Source of the DNA: Candidatus Bathyarchaeota archaeon ex4484_135
Lineage (GTDB): Archaea > Thermoproteota > Bathyarchaeia > EX4484-135
Assembly: GCA_002255025.1 (NCBI GenBank)
Contig: NJEJ01000003.1
Span: 1-37,852 of the forward strand
Length of the DNA: 37,852 bases
Reading direction: 5' to 3'
A program made the position numbers and the translations under genes. The first letter of the stretch is position 1. Each line of letters opens with the position of its first letter. Below, in pieces: positions 8,447-16,464 of this stretch. The notes below the pieces were generated by a model. The model saw nothing but the letters and a program-made list of their open reading frames with translations, did no database searches and was not told where the DNA came from.

Positions 8447-9712
8447 TTGAGGGTCTACATAGAGAGCTACGGCTGTGCTATGAACATGGCCGATGGGCAC
8501 CTCATGGCCGAGCTCCTGGCCGAAGCAGGCCACACCATCGTCGATAGGCCTGAAGAGGCGGACGTCATAATACTAAACACATGTACGGTCCGCTCGGATA
8601 CGGAGAGGAGGATGGTAAGGCGCCTGAGGGAACTCATGTCCTACGGGAGACGCCTCGTCGTGGCTGGTTGCCTTGCCTCAGCCCAGCCCGGCCTGGTCTA
8701 CAAGATATCGCGGGATATCTCGCTGCTCTCCGCGAGGGCCGTGGAAGCCGTCAGGGAGGTCGTGGAGGCCAACGGGCCAGTTTACGTCTTGGAGCCGAGG
8801 CCCAGGGAGAGATTGCCCAAGCTCCTCCACGGCATCAGCATAACCATACCGATCGCCGAGGGCTGCCTGGGCTCCTGTGCCTACTGCATCGTCCGGGTGG
8901 CCCGTGGGCCCCTTAGGTCCTACAGGCCCGAGGCCATAGTGAGGGCCGTGGAGGAAGCGGTCCGCAGGGGGGCCCGCGAGGTCAGGCTGACGGCCCAGGA
9001 CACGGGCGTCTACGGCCTGGACATGGGGACCAACTTGGCCGAGCTCCTCAGGGCCGTCTGTGAGGTAGAGGGCCTCTTCATGGTGAGGGTGGGCATGATG
9101 AACCCAAATGCGGCCCTCCGCATCTTAGACGACCTTGTAGAGGCCTACAAGGACCCGAAGGTCTACAAGTTCCTCCACCTGCCCGTCCAGACGGGCGATG
9201 ACAGGCTCCTGAAGGCCATGAGACGTAATTACACGGTGGAGGACTTCCTCACGGTCGTCGATGCCTTCAGGCGTGAGTTCCCGGACCTCATGCTCGCAAC
9301 GGACATAATGGTCGGTTTACCGGGCGAGGACGAAGAAGCCTTCAGGAACACGCTAGAGCTGCTGAAGCGTGTCAGGCCGGATAAGGTCCACGTGGCCAGG
9401 TTCACGCCCAGGCCACATACGAAGGCAGCCTCCATGCCGGGGCAAATCCCGGAGCCCGAGAAGAAGCGTAGGTCCCGTATCGTGACGGCCCTGGTCTTAA
9501 AGATAGGCCTGGAGAAGAACAGGGCCCTCATAGGACGGCGTTTAGCCTGCCTGGTGGTCGGGAGGAGCGGAAGAGAAGGCCAATTGGAGGCCAGGGCCAT
9601 GAATTACAAGCCGGTTTACTTCACGGGCCCTGAGGTCCTCGTAGGGGATTTCCTGGGGCTCGAGATAATCGATGCTGGCCCCTACTACCTAATCGGCCGT
9701 GCTTACTATTAA
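8447..9712 (+). CDS. tRNA 2-methylthio-t6A37 methylthiotransferase (e-MtaB/CDKAL1 type)
   Basis: This radical-SAM enzyme has 421 residues. The N-terminal MiaB-like domain carries three cysteines (YGCAMN at 9, LNTCTVRS about 47, AGCLA about 75) for the auxiliary cluster. The radical SAM motif is CLGSCAYC (about 142-149), and a C-terminal TRAM domain begins near 360. Archaeal members add the 2-methylthio group to t6A at position 37 of tRNAs reading ANN codons, which supports decoding accuracy. It is a single-gene unit with its own TATA box, converging on etfA. Confidence 0.92.
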   Translation: MRVYIESYGCAMNMADGHLMAELLAEAGHTIVDRPEEADVIILNTCTVRSDTERRMVRRLRELMSYGRRLVVAGCLASAQPGLVYKISRDISLLSARAVEAVREVVEANGPVYVLEPRPRERLPKLLHGISITIPIAEGCLGSCAYCIVRVARGPLRSYRPEAIVRAVEEAVRRGAREVRLTAQDTGVYGLDMGTNLAELLRAVCEVEGLFMVRVGMMNPNAALRILDDLVEAYKDPKVYKFLHLPVQTGDDRLLKAMRRNYTVEDFLTVVDAFRREFPDLMLATDIMVGLPGEDEEAFRNTLELLKRVRPDKVHVARFTPRPHTKAASMPGQIPEPEKKRRSRIVTALVLKIGLEKNRALIGRRLACLVVGRSGREGQLEARAMNYKPVYFTGPEVLVGDFLGLEIIDAGPYYLIGRAYY

Positions 9713-9782
9713 AGGAGCCCGCTCAAAGACAAGGGGTTCCTGCTATCCCGGGGCAGGCCGTTGAACAGCCCGACCGTCAGGC

Positions 9783-10745
9783 TCAGGCCTGGCCTTTCCT
9801 ACGCTTCAGAACCTCTATCAGGGCTGGTATGATCTGGTAGAGGTCGCCCACCACGTAGTAGTCCGACACGGAGAGTATCGGTGCTTCCTCGTCCTTGTTT
9901 ATGGCCACTATGACCTTTGAATCCCTTATGCCGGCCACGTGCTGTATGGCACCTGATATGCCGACGGCCACGTAAAGCTTGGGCTTCACCTTGCGGCCCG
10001 AGAGGCCAATCCACTCCGGGAACCAACCCCTGTCCTCCGCTATCGGCCTGGAGCAGCCGACAGCACCGCCGAGCAGCTTGGCCAGCTCCTCGAGCATGGC
10101 GAAGTCCTCACGCCTCTCAACCCCACGGCCGCCCGCCACTATGACCTCTGCTTCCTCAAGCCTGGGCCCCTTCAGCTCTTTCTCCTTGACCGACAGGAGC
10201 TTCAGCTTCGGCTCCGGGACCTCCAGGCTAACGGTCCTGACCTTGCCGTTCCTCTTGGTTGCTGGCCTCTCGAAGGCCCTCGGTGCCACCGCCAGGACAC
10301 ACGGCAGGGACGGGCACTCCTGCCTAGCGATGGCCCTGCCAGCGTAAACGGTCCTCTCGACCAGCAAGCGGCCGCCTTCGACCTTGATGGACGTGCAGCC
10401 GGTCATGCAGGGCACCTTCATCTTGGCCGAGAGCCTGGCAGCTACCTCACGGCCGAACCGGGTGGAAGCGATCAGGATTAGGTCGGCTCCCTCCGACCTG
10501 GCGACATCCTGTATGGCCGATGCGAAGACGGACGAGTCTGGCACCGAGAACTTCCCATCGGTGGCCAGCAGGACCTCATCAGCCCACTTAGCCAGCTCCT
10601 CGGCCCCCGAGGCAGCTTCAGGCCCACCGGCTAGCACCAGGGCCTTCAGGCTGGACCCGAAGGCCTCGGCCAGGCTTGAGCCCCCGCCGAGCAGCTCAAG
10701 CAAGAGGTCCTTCTTCTCCGACCAAGCCAGGACCGGCCCAGCCAT
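9783..10745 (-). CDS. etfA: Electron transfer flavoprotein alpha subunit
   Basis: The protein has 320 residues. The N-terminal nucleotide-binding domain (about 1-180) is followed by the conserved FAD domain (about 195-315): VAGGRGV, GCSRPIAEDRGW, the SGRKVKPKLYVAVGISGAIQH stretch, INKDEEAPI, and the closing DYYVVGDL. Paired with EtfB it carries electrons between acyl-CoA or other dehydrogenases and the quinone pool, or bifurcates them. Which applies cannot be told from these two genes. The start codon touches the etfB stop (TGATG), so the two subunits are made in fixed ratio. Confidence 0.95.
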   Translation of the reverse strand: MAGPVLAWSEKKDLLLELLGGGSSLAEAFGSSLKALVLAGGPEAASGAEELAKWADEVLLATDGKFSVPDSSVFASAIQDVARSEGADLILIASTRFGREVAARLSAKMKVPCMTGCTSIKVEGGRLLVERTVYAGRAIARQECPSLPCVLAVAPRAFERPATKRNGKVRTVSLEVPEPKLKLLSVKEKELKGPRLEEAEVIVAGGRGVERREDFAMLEELAKLLGGAVGCSRPIAEDRGWFPEWIGLSGRKVKPKLYVAVGISGAIQHVAGIRDSKVIVAINKDEEAPILSVSDYYVVGDLYQIIPALIEVLKRRKGQA

Positions 10746-11530
10746 CAGGACAACACCCCCTCTTCCTCCAGGGCCTTGAGGAGGTTCTCAGCTATTTCCT
10801 CAGGCGTCTCGCCCGCTATACGGACCTTTTTCCTCTCCATCGGGGGGACTATGACCTCTAGGAGGCCGTGGGCCCTCAGGGCCGATAGCTTCTCGGCCGA
10901 TAGGCCCAAATCTTGGGCCCCGAGGACCTTTATCTCCTTCTTAGCGGCCTTCATTATGGCCATGAGGCTCGGTATCCTGGGCGTGTTTATCTCTCTCGTG
11001 ACCGTCACGACGACCGGGAGAGGGACGGCCAGTTCTTCATAACGGTCCTCCAGGGCCCTCTCGACCAAGAGCTCGCCGTCCCGGACCTCTATCTTCCTCA
11101 CGCAGCTCACGCAGGGCACGCCCAGCAGCTCGGCCAGCTTAGGCCCGACCTGACCGGAGAAGCTATCGAGGGAGACCTCACCACATATCACTAGATCGGC
11201 CCCGCCGGCCTTCTCTATGACCTTGGCCAGGACGGTGGTCGTCCCGAGCGTGTCAAGGTCCTTGAAGGCCTCATCGCAGGCCAGGTAGGCCTCGTCTATG
11301 CCCATGGCGAGGGCCTCCCTAAGGGCCATCTTGGCCCCCTCGGGCCCAATGGTGATGGCAAATGTCTTCCAGCCGAGCTTCTCCTTTATCTTCACGGCTT
11401 CTTCTATGGCATTCTTATCCAGGTCATTAGTCCTCATGGAAACGCCTTCTGTTATGAGCTTCCCTTCCCTATCGGCCTTCACCTGCTCCACGTCCGGTAT
11501 GTACTTGACGCATACCGCTATGCTCGGCAT
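10745..11530 (-). CDS. etfB: Electron transfer flavoprotein beta subunit
   Basis: The protein has 261 residues, the normal size. Conserved segments are the N-terminal CVKYIPD, the GEVSLDSFSGQVGP loop, and the EtfB signature VTREINTPRIPSLMAIMKA (about 184-202) leading into KKEIKVL. It binds the second nucleotide (AMP, or FAD in bifurcating forms) and docks the dehydrogenase. It heads the etfBA operon from a divergent promoter shared with the sugar-isomerase-like gene: a TTTTTATCC element on this strand lies about 33 bp upstream. Confidence 0.95.
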   Translation of the reverse strand: MPSIAVCVKYIPDVEQVKADREGKLITEGVSMRTNDLDKNAIEEAVKIKEKLGWKTFAITIGPEGAKMALREALAMGIDEAYLACDEAFKDLDTLGTTTVLAKVIEKAGGADLVICGEVSLDSFSGQVGPKLAELLGVPCVSCVRKIEVRDGELLVERALEDRYEELAVPLPVVVTVTREINTPRIPSLMAIMKAAKKEIKVLGAQDLGLSAEKLSALRAHGLLEVIVPPMERKKVRIAGETPEEIAENLLKALEEEGVLS

Positions 11531-11558
11531 CCCAGGCCCCCGCTGACATATGGCCCCG

Positions 11559-11583
11559 GATAAAAAGGATTACGGTTAAATCT
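11559..11583. promoter_or_regulatory. Back-to-back TATA boxes for etfB and the isomerase-like gene
   Basis: The 75-bp spacer holds GGATAAAAAGG (11559-11569), which on the minus strand is a TATA box for etfB, and GGTTAAATCT (11574-11583), a TATA box about 27 bp before the plus-strand ATG at 11606. The two divergent promoters almost touch, so binding of TBP at one could affect the other. Confidence 0.5.
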
Positions 11584-11605
11584 GGGCCACGACATACCTC
11601 GGCCG

Positions 11606-12886
11606 ATGTCGGTTAGGCCTTCCGTGTTGTTCGCATCGGTTGCCTCAAGGCTCCATTTAGACCGTGCGAGGGAGACATCCTTCAGGGCCTTCACGACCAT
11701 GGAAGGCCTCGGCGTGAAGGTCATCGGTTCTCCCGGGCCCATCTTGACGGTAGAAGAACTATCTAAGGCTCTGTCGGAAGAAGCAGATCTTAAAATCGTG
11801 TTCGTGGCGAGCGGAGGGACATCAAGGATACTCAGGGAAGCACTAAAAGGCCATGAGGCATGGCTTTGGGCCCATCCTCATGATAATAGCCTGCCCTCAG
11901 CCCTAAGTGCCAGGGAAAAACTACGTTCTTCTGGCTCCTGGAAATGCGAGCTTGTCTTCTCAAGCCCGGACGAGGTTCCACGTAAGATAATGGCAGAGGT
12001 AAGGGTCCTTAATGCCTTGTGCAAGCTTAAGGAAGCTGAGGTAGTAGCCTTCTGCTCGGAGAAAAAAGCAGGAAAAATAGATACCGTCCTGTCGAGCTTG
12101 CTAGGCCCGTGGAAGCCTGAGATCAGGAGGTTTGACGTGGCCGATCTGCTAAAGGCCCTCGAGAAGGCCAGGCCTCTCTCCGTGAGCGAGGCCATCTCCA
12201 TACTTAAGGGCCTTGACTCCGAGAGTCCTACGCCCGAGCTATCCCTGGGCTTCGCGAGAGGAGTCCAGATGGCCTTACTGATAGAAGAGCAATTCCTCAG
12301 CGGCCGTGAGAAGAGCATAGTGACCTTTGACTGTTTTGATGTCATAGAAGACCTCGGCATAACGCCCTGCGTGGCCATAAGCCTACTGCTTGAACATGGC
12401 ATAACGGCTGTCTGTGAGGCAGACCCGGCCTCCATGGTCCTGATGGCCTTGTGCCATTATCTCTCAGGCGAGCCCCCCTGGATGGCCAATTTAGCGAGCT
12501 ACGACCCGGCCTCTAACACGCTCACGCTGGCCCACTGCACGGCCTGCCCGTCCCTTTCCTCGGCCTGGCCCTACAGGGGCCACTTCATGGAGCATTTTGA
12601 GTCGGGAAAGCCTGCTGCCTTAGACATATGGTTGAGGAGGGGGCCCGTCGTCCTAGCCAGCCTCCAGCCCGGCAGGAAGAAGCTCGTCTTGGCCAGGGGC
12701 AAGGTCCTCGACTCGGGCATGGGGGAGGAAGGCATGTGCAGGACGCAGGCCCTGGTGGAACTCAAGGGCAATATAAGGGCCTTCATAGAGGAAACAGGCA
12801 ATCACCACGTCCTGACTTACTCAGACATCTACGAGGAGCTGGCCAGGGCAGGCCGCAGGCTCGGCCTTGAAGTAGTGGCTTATTGA
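11606..12886 (+). CDS. L-fucose/L-arabinose isomerase-superfamily protein, substrate unknown
   Basis: The protein has 426 residues. The N-terminal two-thirds are poorly conserved alpha/beta segments. The diagnostic part is about 239-320: VTFDCFDVIED, GITPCVAISLLLEHGI, CEADPASM (Glu271) and LTLAHCTACPS (His310). These resemble the active-site region of fucose/arabinose-type ketol isomerases, where Glu, Asp and His bind Mn2+. The protein is shorter than classical FucI (about 590) and close to the shorter archaeal homologues. No sugar transport or kinase gene is adjacent, so the substrate is unknown. It has its own TATA box and an ATG start, probably leaderless. Confidence 0.6.
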   Translation: MSVRPSVLFASVASRLHLDRARETSFRAFTTMEGLGVKVIGSPGPILTVEELSKALSEEADLKIVFVASGGTSRILREALKGHEAWLWAHPHDNSLPSALSAREKLRSSGSWKCELVFSSPDEVPRKIMAEVRVLNALCKLKEAEVVAFCSEKKAGKIDTVLSSLLGPWKPEIRRFDVADLLKALEKARPLSVSEAISILKGLDSESPTPELSLGFARGVQMALLIEEQFLSGREKSIVTFDCFDVIEDLGITPCVAISLLLEHGITAVCEADPASMVLMALCHYLSGEPPWMANLASYDPASNTLTLAHCTACPSLSSAWPYRGHFMEHFESGKPAALDIWLRRGPVVLASLQPGRKKLVLARGKVLDSGMGEEGMCRTQALVELKGNIRAFIEETGNHHVLTYSDIYEELARAGRRLGLEVVAY

Positions 12887-12914
12887 GGGCAAGCGACCCC
12901 TCAACACGCATGGT

Positions 12915-12927
12915 AAAAGTTTATTAT
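12915..12927 (+). promoter_or_regulatory. TATA box for the thermosome gene
   Basis: AAAAGTTTATTAT stands out in GC-rich surroundings about 45 bp before the ATG. A purine-rich GGAGGGAT ribosome site follows, so the transcript has a short leader. Confidence 0.6.
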
Positions 12928-12966
12928 CAAGGAGGCCCAGGGCCATGAGGCCGGAGGGATGAGGGG

Positions 12967-14622
12967 ATGGCATATCTGGCAGGCACCCCGGTCTTGATAC
13001 TCAAGGAGGGCTCGACGAGACGTAGGGGACGTGAGGCCCAGAGGAACAACATAATGGCTGCCCGCATAATAGCCGAGGTACTGAGGTCAACGCTTGGCCC
13101 CAGGGGCATGGACAAGATGCTCATAGACAGCTTAGGCGACATAACCATAACGAACGATGGTGCTACCATACTGGATGAGGTAGAGGTCGAGCACCCGGCC
13201 GCCAAGATGATGGTCGAGGTAGCCAAGGCACAGGACGACGAGGTCGGAGACGGCACTACCACAGCCGTTGTCCTGGCCGGCGAGCTCTTGAAGGAGGCCG
13301 AGGAACTCCTGCTCCAGAACATCCATCCGACCATAATAGTAAGCGGCTTCAGGAAGGCTGCCCAGAAGGCCCGTGAGATACTGCACGAGATAGGCAAGGA
13401 CGTGGACTTGGATGACCGCGAGACCCTGAAGAAGATAGTCATGACCAGCATGGCCAGCAAGGCCGTTGGAGGTGCCAAGGAGCACCTGGCCGAGATAGCC
13501 ATAGATGCCATAAAGCAGATAATCGAGAAGAGGGGCGATAAGCTGGTCGCGGACGTAGATCAAATACAGGTCGTGAAGAAGGAGGGCAAGAGCCTCCTCG
13601 ACAGCCAGCTCGTGAAGGGCGTCATAATAGACAAAGAGGTCGTCCACCCAGGCATGCCCAAGCGTGTTGAGAACGCTAAGATAGCCCTCCTGAACTGCCC
13701 GCTCGAGATAGAGAAGACGGAGTTCGATGCCGAGATACGCATAAGGGCCCCCGAGCAGATGAAGGCCTTCCTCGACCAGGAGATGAAGATACTGAAGAGC
13801 ATGGTGGAGAAGATAAAGAAGGCCGGTGCCAACGTGGTGTTCTGCCAGAAGGGCATAGATGACGTAGCCCAGCACTTCTTGGCCAAGGAAGGCATCTTGG
13901 CCGTGAGGCGTGTGAAGAAGTCCGATATGGAGAAGCTGGCCAGAGCCACGGGTGCTAGGATCGTGACGAACTTGGACGACCTTAAGCCTGAAGACCTTGG
14001 CGAGGCCGAGCTCGTTGAAGAACGCAAGATAGGCGAGGACAAGATGGTCTTCGTGGAAGGCTGCAAGGACCCGAAGAGCGTGGCCATACTCATAAGGGGC
14101 GGTCTCGAACGCATGGTCGACGAGGCCGAGAGAGCCATCCACGATGCCCTTTGTGTCCTGTCCGATATAGTGGAGTGCCCGAAGGTAGTTGGGGGCGGTG
14201 GTGCTGCTGAGGCTGAGCTGGCCAAGAGGCTGAGGCAGTATGCCACCGAGCTCGGCGGCCGTGCCCAGATGGCTGTTGAGGCCTTCGCTAACGCCCTGGA
14301 GATAATACCGAAGACCCTGGCCGAGAACGCTGGCCTCGACCCGGTGGACGTTATGGTAGCCCTCAGGCACGCACACGCCGAGCCCGGCAAGGAGGGCTGG
14401 GGCGTGGATGTGTTCGAGACGGACTCGAAGAAGGCCGTTAAGGACATGTTCGAACTCGGCGTGCTGGACCCGGTCAGGGTGAAGGAGCAGGCCATAAAGG
14501 CCGCGACCGAAGTAGCCTGTATGATACTGCGTATAGACGACGTCATAGCGGCCGGCAAGATGAAGGAGGAAGAGGAGAAGGAAGGCGGCGGAGAGGAGAC
14601 AGAAGGGATCTCCGAGTTCTGA
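12967..14622 (+). CDS. thsA: Thermosome subunit (group II chaperonin)
   Basis: The protein has 551 residues. It forms the two-ring ATP-driven folding chamber of the archaeal cytoplasm. Characteristic motifs are LGPRGMDKML (about 43-52), TNDGATIL (about 61-68) and GDGTTTAVVLAGELL (about 94-108), which bind and hydrolyse ATP, and GGGGAAEAELA near 412-422. The helical-protrusion lid is intact in the middle. The C-terminus is Glu- and Gly-rich and ends in SEF rather than the usual GGM repeat. Archaea often have two or three paralogous subunits; only one lies in this window. It has its own strong promoter. Confidence 0.97.
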   Translation: MAYLAGTPVLILKEGSTRRRGREAQRNNIMAARIIAEVLRSTLGPRGMDKMLIDSLGDITITNDGATILDEVEVEHPAAKMMVEVAKAQDDEVGDGTTTAVVLAGELLKEAEELLLQNIHPTIIVSGFRKAAQKAREILHEIGKDVDLDDRETLKKIVMTSMASKAVGGAKEHLAEIAIDAIKQIIEKRGDKLVADVDQIQVVKKEGKSLLDSQLVKGVIIDKEVVHPGMPKRVENAKIALLNCPLEIEKTEFDAEIRIRAPEQMKAFLDQEMKILKSMVEKIKKAGANVVFCQKGIDDVAQHFLAKEGILAVRRVKKSDMEKLARATGARIVTNLDDLKPEDLGEAELVEERKIGEDKMVFVEGCKDPKSVAILIRGGLERMVDEAERAIHDALCVLSDIVECPKVVGGGGAAEAELAKRLRQYATELGGRAQMAVEAFANALEIIPKTLAENAGLDPVDVMVALRHAHAEPGKEGWGVDVFETDSKKAVKDMFELGVLDPVRVKEQAIKAATEVACMILRIDDVIAAGKMKEEEEKEGGGEETEGISEF

Positions 14623-14643
14623 ACGCCCAAGCACCCTCGAATA

Positions 14644-14653
14644 CCTTTTATCT
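14644..14653 (+). terminator. Possible pyrimidine-rich terminator of the thermosome gene
   Basis: CTTTTATCTT follows the thermosome stop codon by about 20 bases. Archaeal RNA polymerase can terminate at such T-rich tracts without a hairpin. Support is only by position and composition. Confidence 0.3.
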
Positions 14654-14704
14654 TGCTAACTGAGGCCAGGCCCATTTATGTACGTGTCGAACAAAACGCA
14701 AGAG

Positions 14705-14710
14705 TTATAT
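14705..14710 (+). promoter_or_regulatory. TATA box for tRNA-Glu
   Basis: TTATAT lies about 35 bp before the mature 5' end of the tRNA, inside an AT-richer stretch, as expected for an archaeal tRNA gene with a short 5' leader. Confidence 0.5.
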
Positions 14711-14743
14711 GCCCCCTTCCCAGGCCCTACCCATGGGACCAGA

Positions 14744-14820
14744 GCTCCGGTGGTGTAGCCCGGAAGCATGGCGGCCTCTCGAGCCGCAGGTCCCGGGTTC
14801 AAATCCCGGCCGGAGCACCA
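14744..14820 (+). tRNA. tRNA-Glu(CTC)
   Basis: This is a complete cloverleaf. The acceptor is GCTCCGG pairing with CCGGAGC. The anticodon stem is GCGGC/GCCGC around loop CTCTCGA, with anticodon CTC at 14778-14780. The variable loop is AGGTC and the T arm is CCGGG-TTCAAAT-CCCGG. The discriminator is A and the 3' CCA is encoded. There is no intron. It marks the left edge of a small AT-richer accessory interval. Confidence 0.95.
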
Positions 14821-14926
14821 ATCTCCCATCTGCCCCCACACGACCTCTCCCAATATCCTTAGTTTAAAAATGACTTTGTGACTCTCAAAAACCGGCAAAG
14901 GGCATGTGTAGCTAAAAATCGCCTCT

Positions 14927-15544
14927 TCACCTAAGCAAATGCCAGAGAGCTAAGTCCGCATAAGGCCACTCCTCAGGGGTAAACATCTGCGGTGTTAAGT
15001 TAAATTGTCGTAACCGATCCACAAATGTTTGAGGTATGCTTATTATGCTAGCTGGAGGCATAGGATAACACCAGACCCGGTGAAGTTCGCAAATGAACCA
15101 AAAGGCAGTCTGTGGCCCAAAGCCAGGGCTTCCTAGTAATTGATTATAGAAATGCGCAATGTTACTGCTTAGATTTGGATCGGGGTGCCCCCGTCTTTTA
15201 GTTAGAACCTGGTAGTTAGTTGCAATTCTAATAGCTGATTCTAGCGCCAATCTTTCGTTACGGCCTAATGCCAGGTTCCTTATAAGGGTATTAAACGCAC
15301 CTTGTTGGAGTTTCTGCTTAAGAAAGGCAAATAATGATTGTTTTGCCTTAGCGGCTCTGAATCGTAATTCATATAGTTTCCAGTTCGCGTAATCATCTCC
15401 AAGGTTTCCCGTAGTCAGAGAAACGAATACAAGGCATTCAAATGGGGACTCCCAGGTTATTTGTTTTGCCAACACTTCACCTAAAGTTACTAGAAGCTTC
15501 TTTAACAGAGACACGGGTACGTTCACTCTAGGGACCTGCGACAT
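14927..15544 (-). CDS. AT-rich orphan protein with a possible helix-hairpin-helix
   Basis: The protein has 205 residues and I do not recognise a family. It is predicted to be mostly helical and basic. The segment GSPGFGPQTAFWFI (138-151) looks like the helix-hairpin-helix of DNA glycosylases (PGxGxKTA), followed about 20 residues later by a hydrophobic stretch where those enzymes carry the catalytic Asp. Here that position appears to be Pro and the usual Lys is Gln. The gene has a good start: ATG with GAGGGAT just upstream and a TTAAAATCGTTTAAT promoter-like patch. Its base and codon use (many TTA, AAA and AAT codons) differ sharply from all neighbours, so recent transfer is likely. Confidence 0.6.
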   Translation of the reverse strand: MSQVPRVNVPVSLLKKLLVTLGEVLAKQITWESPFECLVFVSLTTGNLGDDYANWKLYELRFRAAKAKQSLFAFLKQKLQQGAFNTLIRNLALGRNERLALESAIRIATNYQVLTKRRGHPDPNLSSNIAHFYNQLLGSPGFGPQTAFWFICELHRVWCYPMPPASIISIPQTFVDRLRQFNLTPQMFTPEEWPYADLALWHLLR

Positions 15545-15635
15545 TATGCATCCCTCTGAAGATTCTCCTCATTAAACGATTTTAAGCCCCATCCGCTCAC
15601 AGATGGTCCCCCAGAAGATGGTTTAGCAGCCGTTT

Positions 15636-16265
15636 ATGAGCCCTGCGGCCTTAAGGCCTTCGATGAAGGAGGAGCTGGACGAGAAGGAATCGGAAATCCT
15701 AGGTATAATGTTCGGCGATGGCTCGGTCCGCCCGACCTTGAGGTCCCTCAAGATAGAGGTGTCAGGGCACAAGGTGGATGACAGAGATTACCTGCTGGGC
15801 CATGTAAGCGGCCTTTTCAGGGAGGTCTTCGGCCTCAAGATGCGGCCTTACTACAGGAGGAAGGAGAACTCCATGGTCATATATGCTTATTCTCAGCAGG
15901 TCGGGCTAGAACTTCACGAGTGGGGAATGCCCATAGGCTCTAAGGTGCGGGCCATCTTAGTCCCGAGGGTTTCCGTCAAGACCGTGCCGTTCATCAGAGG
16001 CCTCTTCGACACGGATGGCTGCATCTACAGGAAGTATGGCCCCTACGCACAGGTCCAGTTCAAGAGTGCCTCCAGGGATCTCATGAATTACGCCAGGGGG
16101 TTGTTAGTATCCTTGGGCTTCAGGCCGACTGCCGTAATCAAGGACGAGAGCCGCTTTAAGTTCTACATATGTCGTCAGGTGGAGGTCGTGAGGTTCATTA
16201 GGGTCATCAGGCCAGCTAACAAGAAGCACATGGAGCGTTTTAAGGCCGTACTAAAGGGCTTCTGA
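15636..16265 (+). CDS. Free-standing LAGLIDADG homing-endonuclease-like protein
   Basis: The protein has 209 residues. Two LAGLIDADG helices are visible: EILGIMFGDGS (20-30) and FIRGLFDTDG (119-128), each ending in the acidic residue used for metal-dependent cleavage (Asp28; Asp125 or Asp127). Two beta-rich halves follow the helices, as in monomeric two-motif enzymes. Such proteins cut long DNA sites, or act as RNA maturases or transcription regulators. It is not inside an intron or intein; it lies 63 bp before the intron-containing tRNA-Trp gene. An in-frame ATG at 15663 is an alternative start. Codon use is like the host, so it is older here than its AT-rich neighbour. Confidence 0.82.
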   Translation: MSPAALRPSMKEELDEKESEILGIMFGDGSVRPTLRSLKIEVSGHKVDDRDYLLGHVSGLFREVFGLKMRPYYRRKENSMVIYAYSQQVGLELHEWGMPIGSKVRAILVPRVSVKTVPFIRGLFDTDGCIYRKYGPYAQVQFKSASRDLMNYARGLLVSLGFRPTAVIKDESRFKFYICRQVEVVRFIRVIRPANKKHMERFKAVLKGF

Positions 16266-16328
16266 GGAAGCCGAAATCTTAAAATACCCTCCTTTAGCTC
16301 TCAAGCCCGCAGGAGACAGTTGGGAAAG

Positions 16329-16464
16329 GGGGCCGTGGCCCAGCCAGGAAGGGCGGCGGGCTCCAGAGCACTACGGGTTCGCTCGACCCGCTCGTGCGGG
16401 GATGAAGAAGCTCTGGAGCGGAGGAACCCGTAGGTCCGGGGTTCAAATCCCCGCGGCCCCACCA
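16329..16464 (+). tRNA. tRNA-Trp(CCA) with a 59-nt intron
   Basis: The acceptor GGGGCCG pairs with CGGCCCC. The D stem is GCCC/GGGC. The anticodon stem GCGGG (16356-16360) pairs with CCCGT (16427-16431). The loop is CTCCAG + A, with anticodon CCA at 16363-16365. The variable loop is AGGTC and the T arm is CGGGG-TTCAAAT-CCCCG. The discriminator is A and the CCA is encoded. The tRNA only closes if 16367-16425 is removed, which is the canonical 37/38 position common for archaeal tRNA-Trp. A TTAAAATA element at 16279-16286 or CCTTTAGC at 16290 may be its promoter. Confidence 0.92.
16367..16425 (+). other. tRNA-Trp intron (bulge-helix-bulge)
   Basis: CTCC (16361-16364) can pair with GGAG (16420-16423), giving the 4-bp central helix. 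The 3-nt bulges are AGA (5' site, cut AG/A) and GAA (3' site, cut GA/A). The inner part has a hairpin GCAC...GTGC enclosing CGGGT/ACCCG. A competing perfect 10-bp pairing exists between 16360-16369 (GCTCCAGAGC) and 16410-16419 (GCTCTGGAGC), which would bury the anticodon. I looked for box C/D elements, as found in some archaeal tRNA-Trp introns, and saw no convincing CUGA. Confidence 0.8.

Noticed and set aside
13132..14634. 500-residue open frame antisense to the thermosome gene
   Set aside because: It is a mirror of a well-conserved gene on the other strand, has an odd Tyr/Leu/His-rich composition and no motif. GC-rich coding DNA commonly gives such frames.
16367..16425. Box C/D guide RNA in the tRNA-Trp intron
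   Set aside because: Some archaeal tRNA-Trp introns carry one, but here there is only a weak GATGAAG and no CUGA box, and the intron is short.
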